Source of the DNA: Liolophura sinensis
Lineage: Eukaryota; Mollusca; Polyplacophora; Chitonida; Chitonidae
NCBI RefSeq assembly: GCF_032854445.1
Contig: NC_088295.1
Coordinates: forward strand, 21,067,385 to 21,131,384
DNA: 64,000 bases
Direction: 5' to 3'
A program made the translations under genes and the position numbers. The notes beneath the pieces were generated by a model that was not told where the DNA came from, searched no databases, and was given only the letters and a program-made list of their open reading frames with translations. Positions 52,201 through 63,694 of the stretch are shown here, piece after piece (positions within the stretch are counted from its first letter, which is position 1; every line of letters begins with the position of its first letter).

Positions 52201-55200
52201 AATTGTTGACCAGTACCAGAGGGGCCCACAATTTGTTTGCCAGGACCAGGTGGGCCTCCATATTGTTGCCCAGAAGCAGGTAGGCTTCCAAATTGTTGTC
52301 CAGGTCCTGGTCCTCCAAACTGTTGCCCAGAAACGGGCGGTCCTCCAAACTGTTGCCCAGGACCTGGCGGTCCTCCAACTTGTTGCCCAGGACCAGGTGG
52401 GCCTGCAAACTGCTGTCTATGTGGACCACTCACATTTTGCTGAAACAGGCCAGTTGTTTGTTGCCCTGGTGGCCCACTGAACTGCTGACTCAAAGACCCT
52501 CCAAACTGTTGAGCGCCAACCGATTGCTGTTGCCCTGCATAGTTCATCTGGTTTGACTAGAGGATAATAAAGAACAGACGATGATCAGGCTATAACTAAA
52601 ATAACACAAAAAGGGAAACCAAATGGATATCTCTCTGGTATCATCATTCATCTATTGAACTTTCCACAGCTCTGAACATGAAAAGGTATCCTCAGGCTGT
52701 TACATGTACTGCAGATTCATTTCCTCTAAAGATTACAAGAGTAATCAAGAGGCTACAAGATGCTGAAGTTCAATTGAATCTTAAAGAATTGCACATTTAC
52801 TGATAAACAGATGACCTACTGCTTGAGGATAGACCCGTCTGCCTGTGATACCACTCTTAGAATCCTGTGAGGGTGCTCCTGGACCAGGAGGTCCTGGGCT
52901 GCCGGAGGCTGGACCATTCCCTGCCGGGGGTGGAGTGCCATATCCAGGAGTGGAACCTATCATAAACAAATTAAGGATACTCATGATATTTCCCCATGGA
53001 TAAAATGAACAACTTTGGTTGCAGAAGCTTTCAAAATTTGATTTCAAAGATTCATCATGGTAAAGTCCAGAAAATCACCAAAAACTAAAACATTCCCTTT
53101 ATAAACTGGTACACAAAATGTTTAAAACCATCCTTATAAATAGAAATATCCAGCAAAATGATATCTGAAGTCATACCAAATTAAACGCAACCAAACCTCT
53201 CAAAATGTGCTTTTCCACAGCACCCAAATGCAAGCAATACGGTTAAAATCTCTCCAATAATCTGCTCTTTGATCTACAAGGTACACTGAAACATTGCTCT
53301 TTTCAATAAATGGTTTTAATAAATAGAGGCCTGTAATAACTATATAGCAGAATGCAAAGATATACATATAATACATGGTATACCTTGGGAAATGGGTGTA
53401 AACTGTCCTTCCAAAGCATCATATATAGGAGATGTAACTGGAGAAGGGGCTCTTGACGACTTCCGTGAAGTGGGTTCTAATAGAGAAAGTTCCATAATCT
53501 TAATAAACTAAACGTACATGTACACTTCAGGTTAAATACAAAGTTCCAAATGTAAGTAAATTTATTTGCTAGGTTTACTTCAGCCATGTCTACATACGCT
53601 AATAATCAAGGTAGAGGCAAGGCTACAAACAATGAAGGGTGTCCACTACTGAGACAATCCAGAAGATGATGGAACAGACCAAGTTTATACTACATCAGCA
53701 CTAAATATAATTCCACTTTAATAAACAAGATATATCCATACTCACTCAACTTACATGTATGCATTCAGAGATAAACATGCCCTATGCATATCAATAAACA
53801 TGAAAAAATACTATTAATTGGTGATTAATAGATTACAAGTTAACCAAAAGCATGGTAAAAGCATCCATTTTTAAGCACGCGCACACACACACACCAATCT
53901 CTACCAAGGCTCAGTACACCCTCCTGCATTCACCGCGGAGAAAAGGTCTACGTTTCTATGACCATATCTTCTAGTGCAATATTTTTATTATAATTGCATG
54001 GTGTTGTTGTGTATGGACATTATTAGGTGGTCCTCTCACTGTAACTAGCAGCACATGCTTTTTGATTTCTGCAGCGTAATACTAGAACTACAACTGCATA
54101 ATGAATGTGATTATGTACTGTAAAACGACAGACTGTGGTCAACAAGATTTTACACGATAACTTCATTCAAAATCAAATGCAATCTCTCCATTTTTAATAT
54201 TCTGATCATAGTCTGAGATTAACATGGCCAATGAAATAAGGTCCAACGAATATTTGATATCTTAGGGTTTTTTTTTTTTTCAGATCAATACATAAATATT
54301 TAAAGAGATGAATGAAGCAGTGTGCAGTTTACCTGAGTACAGACTTACATATACAGACATGACGGTACAGCACCATGGTGCTACTACACACCAAGCAGAA
54401 CTAAAAGTGGCATGCCAATGCACTAAAAGTGTTGCAACTAAATGCCAGCTAACAGAACAAAATGAAGACAAAAGAAAATACACTATACATTACCAATGAT
54501 ATCACGGTATCCATGTTAGTATTCACACTGCTAACATTTACTTTGTTTGCTAGCGACAAAGTCTTCTACAGATCATTTTGTTACAGTACACCTACATGTA
54601 TCTAGTATCAGTCAAAATAAACAGTGTTTTATTATATGTATTATTTATTTATTTGACTGCATTTAACACTTTGCTGAGATTCTTGAATGGAAGGAAACTG
54701 TGTGCTTGGTGTAAACCACCTGCAATGACCAATTAACCAGCCATATTTCCTATGTGACATGTACACAATGGTGGAAACTGAAAGGCAAGTAATCTCCATA
54801 ATAATTATAGATCTACAGCGTTCATACATATCTACTACTTTTCTTTACTCTATGAATGACTTGCACTATACCAAAGATGACAGCTTGTACATTTATATCT
54901 GAAAATATATGGCCAATGTATCAGTTATCCATATACAAGAAATCTGTGAAACTTAACAAATGCAGCCACATGTTAAATATCGTACATTAACAGACATGCA
55001 ACAACTTGTCCAAATTTTGGTGTTAGCTATGCTAAATTATAAAATTACACATGTAAATGACAAATTTCACAAAGCTGTTAAAACTATATGCAGACTTCAT
55101 GCATCAATGCGGTCACGTAACGTGACACCACTATTCCTACACAAGGGACAGTTGCAGATGGAGGTTAGAGGTGAGTACCAGATAAGAAGGAACATTGGTC

Positions 55201-58200
55201 AAACCTGAGTTGCTAGGGGTCAGTGGTGCAATCAACCTCATGGTCTGTCCTATCTGATGTGAGTACTGACCCTGGCCATGGAATGGCACAGGCAGCTCAT
55301 TGGGGCGACCTATAGTGTAAGGAACAGCCAAATGAACACCAAAACTACTCAAACACAGCTGGCAACCACAAATATCTCCATACATGTACATTAAAATGGA
55401 TATCAAGACAGCCACAAATGTTCCATAGCAAATGCAGAATGATGCACACGATGCAGAAAAAAAGAACGTATACATATATAGGTGTTAACAGGAGGGGAAA
55501 ATTTACTCAAAAAAGCAAAGAATAATGACATATGTTTATAAACACAAAAAAACTTTTTTACTGAGTTAATCCCATCGCTTGTTACCACCACCAAGATACA
55601 ATAATAGATACAATAATTGCATGAAATCTGAGTTCTTTTCATAAATTCCAAATCAACTTTGTCAGAACCCACCTCCCATCAGCTCCTAACTTACTCTCCA
55701 ATCTAATTAAATCGTTGCACTCCATTTTATTAGTCATCACATCAGTTTAACAATTCATAACACTGCAATACTTCTTTTTACTAATGATAAAAGCTCTAAG
55801 ATTTTAACATTACCAGTAAAAATTCCAGCAAATATAAATGTCCAATAATAAGGCAAGAGCTGTATGATTTACATATATATCATGCTGTCATTTATAGTTA
55901 ATCCACAGATTATCAGAACAGCGTGATCCACGATGATGTATCAGCTAGAGTTATCTGAGATCGGTCTGTCATGTCAGCCAAGCTCGAATTTGATGTGATC
56001 AGACTATTTATCATACACATTTATTTTTGAGTAATAAGTGGTCAAAACACACACGGCTTTTCATCAATCAGTAGACCAATGTATTACAAATATAGAGAAC
56101 CTGTGCCGACAAAATGAATTCTATTTCATTGGTTTTAACTGTAAACTATTTCAAACAGATGAATATAGTGAACATTTATGATCTTAGACTATTACAAGGC
56201 CACCACAAAATGTGGTCAAATCCCTACACCATGTGAATCCCCTAACGCTCTATCGCCAGCTGAGAGAGATGTGGGTTATCCTAGCAAAGTTTCAACCTAC
56301 AGTACGGTTTAAAATAACATGTTTGAAAGGAGCGATTAAAGTACATGATGATGACAGGACTGAAACTTTAGCTCTAGAACAGTGATGTACGACAGTTGTG
56401 TGTCAGCACCTGATATATTTGCTATTTTTCCTGATTACATTCAACAGATGGGAAAACGAAAGACGGCACGTTCATTGAAACGGCAAATTTCATCGACTGT
56501 ATAGGATTGATCAACATGTGAATATTTATCTGCACAATCTTGTGTTAAGGTTGCTCAGGGGATGAAGTTAAGGATTTTCACAAAGAAGGTCAGTCATATT
56601 TTCACTCAGCTTTTAAATACCGCCACGATGCTGTGGCGGTGATAACGGTGCTTAATGCATAGAGTTTGGGCAGTTTTGGTCCTGAAAGTTACATAATTTG
56701 CACGTTTCCAAACATGCTTGTCGTTTCTTTGTGTGCTACAACGAAAACCATTCGATTCAATGTGTTTTCTTTACAATTTTATGTTGTTGTTGTAGTTATG
56801 TCTCACCAAATACCAATGTTAGTCCAGGGCTTTCTCCGTTAGAGGGTGCTTTGAATGTAAACACTGAAAGTAGTCCCTCTATTCAAAGAATGCATAGAGA
56901 TGCATACATGGATATGAAAAATGAATGTGTGCAGGTATGTACATGAGTAAGGAGAGTTTCCAGACAACTAATGTGTACAGTTGATGTGTTAGTTAGTTAA
57001 CTCAGATAGAGTCTGTGCGTTAACTGAAAATGCTGATATTTATTGCAATCAGTCTCTCAAACAAAAAGCTTGCTACATAGTTCCGAATGCCCACTTGATT
57101 GAACTGGTCTCAGCAAGGTCTGTGAGGAATCCAAATGCCTGCACTGAAAAAAAACTTGTTACTTTTTTGATGGGTTTTTTTGTTCTTTTTTTCTGAGTAT
57201 TATTGAGTATTACTAAATTTATAACTGTATAATTTATGTCTATATACAGAAATGTAAATATCACAGTTTTCAGGATGTTGCCAGAAAATTTAAGAACCAC
57301 ACTTGGTTTCACTGCCATTATTGAGAAGGAAGTGAGAGATCGAAATCCATGCCATATTTTCCAAGAGATAGGAATGGACTTGCAATGAATGTCAGAACTT
57401 TCAAATAACAACCAAGTCCATCTTAATGTAGATGGACTAATGCATTTGTGTACCTGTAAAGTGCATATCAGTAACACATTTTGCCTAAGTGTATATGCTT
57501 ACATATGTACGTGTATGTTTGAAATTAATAATCTATCAACTGAAAACTAGTCATTTACAATATCTATTAATTTACATGTAGCTCTTTTATGAGGACATCT
57601 ATGACCCTCCCTATTCCTCCACCTTTTCTTTCAACCAATCAATGCATATTACATGCTTTCAAAAACTATGAGGCTATACCAGAGATTTTCAACAAAAAAA
57701 TCCACCAGTGCACATTCAATCAAATTTTTGCTATTATTTTAGATAGCCCAAATAATTACCTTTCACAAAATAAAAGCCTCATCTGTGCTCATGTTACCAT
57801 CCAAAATCAATGATAAAGTTCCTAAAATTTGTAATGTGTATCCCATTATAACTTTTTCAAACTTTAAAAACATTTTAACACTATAAACAGTACGGATGTA
57901 AGTTTGATATGTACTGAAAGGCAATGGTTTTAGCTATTCTTGCTAAATACAGAAAGTTTGATTTGATTTCCAAATATGGATTTTTTGCCAAAGATCTCTG
58001 GTAAAGACACTTTAAAGGAGAAGAAAACTTAAAAACATGACGCTGTTGGCTGAAAAGAGCACATTTTCTTCTATCTGGTGGTGCCTGCTGCATAATTTTG
58101 CCATTTTTCCTCACCATACGCGTAAAGCCTGAATACAGCAAAGCTGGCATAAATCGCCGAGTCCATCGCATCCTCCATCTTTAACACCCTGTAATTTATG

Positions 58201-61010
58201 CTGGGGGTGTGTTGCCTCTCAGCCAATGAGAGTTGTTAAAACTGTCGGATTGTTTATGTAAACTCGGAACCTACGTCCAACATTCCAGCTTCCCTATCGT
58301 CAAGCGGAAAACGAACTGTACTGTTCGCTACCTTATGGGAAGAAAAGTTCCACCGAACATGTATGAAATGCACTTCAACGGTTTGCAACGGCAATTCTCC
58401 TCCTAACACAAAAGACTTCAGGACTAGTTCTTAGGCAAAATGGAGTCGCCCACAGATTTTGGCGCTGACATTTTTCATAATTTATCATCAACATCACAGC
58501 AGATGTTGACGCAGACTTTATTTATAATTTATCACCTGGCGGTACATATTAGAATTTTTTCATGGCATGTTCCTGCGAGGAAATGCATACTCTTTTCAAT
58601 GGTATTTGATTGACATTTAAATTTTCTTCTCCTTTAAAGTTAGTGGAGTAAAAGCAAAGTCTGCAAAAGACAGCAGTCAGCTATACAACAGCATGCCAAT
58701 AGAGCTGCATGCAACAAATTAATGTATTAGTTAGAGAACAACACATCCTTACCAGAATCTTGAAGTGAGGATGTTGCTGTACTTGAAGGTGTATATGTTG
58801 GTCTGGGGCCTGGGGCCATCTGTGGAGGGGGTTCCCCTGCTTGAGGAAGCTGAATACCAGGCGTTGGTTGATGACCAGGGAATCTAAGTGATTGACCTCC
58901 TACACTGGTTGCAGGGGAACCTGACATACGTTGCTGAGGAAAACCCTGGACCGAATGAAGCAAAGAGGCTTGTGAAGGTGGGGGTGGATACATCGGTCTT
59001 TGGGCAGGTGGGCCTTGCCTGGGAGGAGGAACCCCAGGATACTGTGATGTCACTGGAGGTCCTGGCCTAACTGAAGCAGGGCCATTTGGTAGGCCAGTGT
59101 TTTGCCCTGCGACAGGTGGGCCAACATCAGCTCTAGGACCATGAAAAGTTTGGGCAGATGTTGGTGGGCCGCTGAAACGATTGTCATTTGCGCTATTAAC
59201 ATTACTTTGCCCACCTGAAGGATATTGCTGTTGGGGAAAGCCATTATGGTTCAGTGGTAAAGACCCTGGTTGCATCATATTTTGACCATGTCCGTGGTTA
59301 TGTTGTGTGCGTAGAGGGGGACCACTGCCTATAACTGATGTCCCTCCTACCTGGCCATTTGGGGGAGCATACATAGTCTGTGGATTAACACCAGGACCAG
59401 GTTTAGGAGGAATACCCATCATTCCCACATTTCCTGCAATCAAGAAAAGAATTTGATTTTCAACAAAAAAAAATAAGCTATTAATCAAAAGCTTGGCAAA
59501 AGCTGAAGAAACAATGATTGTAAGGTTCAGTATTTAAGCTATTTAGGTATCTTAACAGCTACATGTATATCATTGCCTTGACCCATGCTGCTGCATAGCT
59601 GTTACTTGTATCTGAAGTTTTTGGAGCCACTGACAAGCATGAAGAGTAAATCAATTACTGCGGTCGTAATTCTCACATGTGGTGCAATAATCTCTTTGTT
59701 GGACTGCCTGTAAACGACTCAAGGTCTGTTCAATTTCTAATCTTCCCTGAAATGGGGTGACAATGCAGGGGTTCATAGAAGTCATTATTCCACGTACCGA
59801 CCGACATTTCCTAGGCGAAACTGAGTTTTTGTTTCAACTGAAATTGAGTTTTGTTTTGTTTCGAATGTTTTTTGTATTGAATATTTTTGAACAAGGCTGG
59901 CCATTCTGAGTGATCAATCTTCCGCTGCCAACGACTACAATATTCCTAGACTTCATGTCCACATGTGCCTTGTCTCCTTACTTAGTCAAAAGCCACAGGA
60001 GAAGAGTAATGTATTTTTGTAACAAAGAAAGTCATGTACATGAAGTGTCGTACAGATTATGGAAACACGATTTTCCAACAAAGTGATGTTTTGAAGTAAT
60101 CTGATGACCTATGACTAAAATGCACTGCTATGAATCCAAAGGAACACCAGTCTAAGAAACTGATCAGAGTAGCAAGATTGTGCATTAGTGCAAATTTTCA
60201 TCACCAAATATTCAACCAGAGACGTGTCTGTGTTGCACATAAAATTTGCCGGACAATACCATTTGTTTGCAAGATATGTCCAACGTGTCGATGGTAATTT
60301 TGAACCCTGCTATGGAACAATGTTTATATAGGGCCTATGAGATACGAGTTCTGGAGACTTACGCGTGGTGTGCTCATGCATATACCTGAAGTTGGGATTA
60401 GAACAATGGAGGTACATGGCCCCCATCTACTGGTATATGAGCAATCGCACAACGTGGAACTCTCAAGAACTCGTATCTCTCATAGGCCCTATAGAAACAT
60501 ATTCCTATGTGCAAGCGTTGACTTTCCCTGCACTCCTCAGTTCTCAGTAGATTTTTCAGTCAAAAAGTAGATAACAATGAAGACATATCACTAATTATCA
60601 ATATCGGTAATACATCCTATGGTACCCAGTCTAGTTTTGACTAGAGCTGTGTTAGCAATGCAACAAAATGTCAGACTGTACTTTAAATACAGATCACATA
60701 GTATGTTAACACAAAATTGACATAAAGGAACTTAAAAAGATGGCTTCATATCTGCTTTTATCAGTAGCTGCTACATGAAGAATATTGTCAAAAGAGAACT
60801 CACTGTAGTGTAAAATTACGAAGACTTTTTACAAATGTGAATGATGTATTAACGATCTATAGCAGTAATCCAGATTTCAAAATGCCTCATCATTTCACGT
60901 ATGCTGTTACCTTGACTTCCAGAGTTTGCCGAGGAAATATTTTGTCCGGGAACTGGAGGTCCTTGGGGTTGGAAACCGGGGTAATTATTTTGAGCTGACG
61001 GATACGCCAT
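40204..61010 (-). CDS. SEC24B: SEC24A/B-class COPII cargo adaptor
   Basis: Twenty-three coding exons on the minus strand: 60911..61010, 58753..59433, 55205..55309, 53384..53476, 52820..52956, 51897..52556, 50460..50575, 50029..50131, 49689..49815, 49218..49327, 48214..48280, 46594..46758, 45974..46131, 44665..44766, 44310..44433, 43725..43883, 43232..43405, 42868..42978, 42287..42465, 41911..42048, 41301..41498, 40991..41094, 40204..40339. All phases agree over 4047 nt (1348 residues). Residues 1-592 are a Pro/Gly/Gln-rich disordered region. A Cys4 zinc finger follows (C678-x2-C681 ... C699-x2-C702), then the vWA-like trunk ([25 protein letters not shown]-like strand), the beta-sandwich and helical parts ([41 protein letters not shown]), the gelsolin-like domain ([16 protein letters not shown]), and the end [19 protein letters not shown]24 binds cargo export signals and SEC23 in the inner COPII coat at ER exit sites. 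Sequence is closer to SEC24A/B than C/D; A and B are not separable by eye. Start ATGG at 61010 fits. Confidence 0.95.
40364..40580 (+). mobile_element. tRNA-headed SINE with perfect target-site duplication
   Basis: Starts GGGGCCTCCGTGGCTCAGTT followed by GGTTAGCGC, a tRNA-like 5' end with a good pol III A box (TGGCTCAGTTGG). The B box is weak here (CTTCAAGTCC). Then come CTCATGCTGGCTTCCTCTCC, GCAACCTGTGGATGG, the CCCCCGGGCTCTGC block, CACCATAATGCCG, GTGAAATATTCTTGAGTATG and a TAAA-rich tail. A perfect 13-bp duplication, aaatgacttttta, flanks it at 40351-40363 and 40581-40593. It lies in the last SEC24 intron in the opposite orientation to the gene. Confidence 0.92.
44065..44170 (-). repeat. 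SINE 3' portion, internally deleted
   Basis: The complement reads AGCAACCTGTGAATAGTCGT, CCCCCCGGGCTCTGCCC, then straight to AAATATTCTTGAGTATGGCG and AAAACACCAATCAAATAAAT. The CACCATAATGCTGGCCG segment present in other copies is missing. In a SEC24 intron. Confidence 0.75.
45085..45832. repeat. Foldback repeat with tandem and inverted copies
   Basis: A block containing AACGCCCAGCTTCGGTCATG and TTTTTGCTATCC..CAATTCCCTAAAA appears twice in direct orientation (about 45105-45245 and 45340-45500, period near 250 bp). It appears a third time inverted at about 45640-45830 (TTTTAGGGAATTGGTGGATA, GTGAGTGTGATCGTTTTGCT). The two outer arms could fold into a hairpin of nearly 200 bp per side with a loop near 45520-45630. 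No coding capacity. It lies in the SEC24 intron between 44767 and 45973. Confidence 0.75.
52135..52485 (-). repeat. SEC24B: In-frame minisatellite in the SEC24 Pro/Gln/Gly exon
   Basis: Inside coding exon 51897..52556, units close to 30 nt encode variants of [10 protein letters not shown] (also [30 protein letters not shown]). There are about ten units, all preserving frame. Repetition makes other frames on both strands open as well; those are shadows. The segment belongs to the disordered N-terminal region of SEC24, where vertebrate SEC24A/B are also Pro/Gln-rich but, as far as I recall, lack such regular repeats. Confidence 0.85.
54636..54695 (-). repeat. Degraded SINE tail
   Basis: The complement reads CCATTCAAGAATCTCAGCAA, AAGTGTTAAATGCAGTC and AAATAAATAAATAA, a worn copy of the SINE 3' end. 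In a SEC24 intron. Confidence 0.45.
58016..58633. mobile_element. TTAA-flanked MITE, copy 2
   Basis: Same termini as the copy at 32694 (AGGAGAAGAAAA ... TTTTCTTCTCCT) with TTAA on both sides (58012-58015, 58634-58637). It is longer (618 against 548 bp): near 58490-58530 it has extra sequence in which a CAGATTTTGGCGCTGACATT-like segment and TTTATAATTTATCA recur. No open frame of note. It lies in the SEC24 intron just downstream of exon 58753..59433 in transcription order. Confidence 0.82.
60327..60493. mobile_element. Short palindromic element (MITE-like)
   Basis: The left arm TATAGGGCCTATGAGATACG with AGTTCTGGAG, and the right arm CTCAAGAACTCGTATCTCTC with ATAGGCCCTATA, are inverted complements of about 30 bp, differing by a 2-nt indel and one base. 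Total length is about 167 bp with no coding potential. In the first SEC24 intron. Confidence 0.65.
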
Positions 61011-62705
61011 CTTTTTGTATTGGATATGACAGCAAACGCGTATGGTTGTGTCAAGATGCTGAAGGGTCGAAATTAAAACGACCGTACCAAAATACAGTCC
61101 GGCTTTGTCGTCGCCCAGACAAACTAGCCTGTATTTACTATAAACTATGTGAAAACATAAAGTACATCTCTGATTACTCTACATTATTTCAAGATTTCGT
61201 CGTGGAAGCGCACAACATCACCGGAAGTCGTCCACGTTTATGCATGCGCAGTAACTTCCGACGTGGCATTTCCCATCAGCCCTCAGTGAGACGTGAAAGA
61301 AGGCCTACTTTTTAACAGCAGTGTGACTGGCGTGGTTCATTCTGACGCTGAACTATGAAAAAAAAAAAAAAAATCCAATACACCACAAAGCTAATATAAA
61401 ACTAAAAGACCTTTGTGACACGTCGAAAATGTTACCGTTATCATCTTTACGGTTAAATGATAGAGGTACGCCTACCTGACGTATTTGTGAACGATCAAAA
61501 CATCATGATTTTATAGGGTTTCAACATTTATTAATCGTTTTCATTCATTGATGAAATAAATTCAATGCAGTTTTTTTTTATCATAATTGAATGAAAACAA
61601 GACTTTGATCGAAATTATTGAATGAATGAATGTATATTGTTACAACTCGAGGGTTTCCTTTTTTTTTTTTTAAATACGATCGTGTTCGGCCTACATTAAG
61701 ATATGCTCTCAGTAAATGATTCTGGAAATACATGTGTCGAAGCAGACGTCCAATATTGTGACATCTGAGACAAATTATAATAGATGGACTTCGGTGGCAT
61801 ATAATACGAGCCTCCACCTCAAAGTCGGGAGACCTGGGATCATGCACGGTCCAATTATACCACAAGCACAGTGTAAGTGACTAAAACAGGTCATCGAACT
61901 TTCAGCGTGGAGGCCTAATTATTTATATTCATAGCGATTTTTTAAATTGGATACATCTTCACTAATCGAGGGCAAATTATGCACAGACATTTCAGTAGCG
62001 GTAATTAAATCAATTGTATAGTAAACTCAATGCGGGCCTTGGAAAACCAGTGTTTAAGTTGAAGGAAATAACCGTTGTAGCCAATAAATCGTTACAGATC
62101 AATTCACAAATGTGTACCCATTCATCAAATATTAACCCTGTAGCTCCAAACCTCAAACTTGAGTTAAGTTACGAAAGTATATAGCACAGAATTAAGCATG
62201 TATCTGCATTAGATTTTACTAAAATAAAATGACAACCTGATCACCATGACAGTTTGGACAGGTGGGCGTGTATCTCTTGCAGAGTCGTGCCTGTGTGTAT
62301 ATATCTACAAAATGTTTAATCACCGGAGTTGCATACCAAACTACTACGAACACTGGAGAAACTGAAAGGTGAATAGCAATGTGGTTGCTATGGTAACGTC
62401 CGATTATGACAGGTGTGGACACAAGCATGTGTATATAGTCTATCGCCTAAACTTGAAATTGGGTTAATATATCCGTAAGGTTATGTGATTATAAGTTGTA
62501 ATTAATAGCTTGTATATCTCTTGCAAAACTGAGCAAACTTTGAATGGTTTCGTCAGCAGTGTTTTATGGCGTAGGTTGAAATCGCACTGTTCAAATGCAA
62601 TCTAGCATATGCAGCTAGGCAAATATGTAGGCCTATACATCATAAGGCTTTTTGTCATAATATCACCCATAAATAGGAGTTTAACAATATGGAAATTTAA
62701 GTCAT
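61011..62705. other. Region upstream of SEC24
   Basis: This contains the SEC24 promoter and leader; no TATA box can be assigned. An open frame on the + strand running from SEC24 exon 1 into this region has no recognisable homology and is treated as a shadow. The rest is AT-rich with no recognised gene. Confidence 0.5.
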
Positions 62706-62769
62706 CTAAATTTTTATATTTACCAAAAAAAAAAAAAAAAACGAAAAGGGCCTAGAAATTGTGGTACAA

Positions 62770-63014
62770 TCGACAATATGATTTTGTAAATATGTTCCAT
62801 CTTGGTAAACAGTAGTGTCCTTATAATAAGAATTATCATATATTTCCTTCACTGTTTCGTTTATTTCGGGATTATGTACTGCCGGACGGTCGCCAGGTTT
62901 ACTGAATGTAAAGGAGCAGGCTTTCTTAATTATTTGCAGCATCTTCTGTTTGTAATCGTATTCATATGTGAATAGATAAATGTCTACTAATATGCGAGCA
63001 AAAGTAGTACTCAT
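62770..63014 (-). pseudogene. Reverse-transcriptase fragment of a retroelement, inactivated
   Basis: On the minus strand the frame reads FARILVDIYLFTYEYDYKQK, then a helix and FTF, then PEINETVKEIYDNS and YYKDTT. This resembles the segment of invertebrate retroelement reverse transcriptases (possibly Penelope-like) with a LADLFLYSYEADF-type helix, an FTFRYIDD catalytic motif, and an IYPxELxxKDTT strand. Here the place of the Y-x-D-D motif is taken by KPGD, so the active site is lost. Fragment only, no flanking RT or endonuclease domain seen. Assignment is from recalled motif pattern. Confidence 0.45.
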
Positions 63015-63694
63015 TGGGATACCCTTATGTTATTGATGTATTGCTCTGTCGAATTTCATATAGATGTTATTAATCATAAGTTCGAGTAGCCCTATAAACA
63101 ATGCAACCTGAAATGAAAAAATGCCTTGTAAGGTCTGATATATATGAAATGATGGCCTGAAACAACTGAACAATCAACTTACTACGGCGCTAGATTAAAT
63201 CTTGGTGAGGGATTGTATTATAGAAAGTTGAGAATTCCGACGTGCGTGGATACGGTCTATTAGTGCCTAGTTTATTGTGTCAAGTTACTGACCAAATTTT
63301 CCACGTGTAATATATGTTCATCCAGTCTGCTCAAACAGCCTTATGCATGAACAGTGAGAACAGATGAATCTATGACCAAATCACACTAAAACTGAGTTGA
63401 GTGTGCACGAGTCTTATGTTTATGAATAAGGATCTAGAACCAACCTAAATCCAATTAAAATTCGTTGGTCATGTCCTTTATAGTATTTCACCCGAAATTT
63501 GATATCTTAAAAAATATAAAGGCATATAAGGGCCTTAAAATATTACTTTGAATGTCAACATTTAAGTTTTTCTGATAAGAAAAGAACCAAAAACAACTCT
63601 TAAATAACCGTATATAAGGCGGATGAATCATTCAATCGAGCAAAATGTGTCATTTGAAAAATGCCAAACTTTATGTGAAACACAGAGCTCGGTA

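Noticed and set aside
52160-52556. Several long open frames on + and in other minus frames around the repeat exon of SEC24
   Set aside because: They are produced by the periodic coding minisatellite; the minus frame at 51897-52556 is the one that keeps phase with neighbouring SEC24 exons.
57073-57477. 134-codon minus-strand open frame in a SEC24 intron
   Set aside because: Composition and frame give no recognisable domain, and there are no convincing splice sites around it.
60926-61315. 129-codon + strand open frame overlapping SEC24 exon 1
   Set aside because: It is antisense to a confident coding exon, shows no family similarity, and its extension lies in the SEC24 leader/promoter region.
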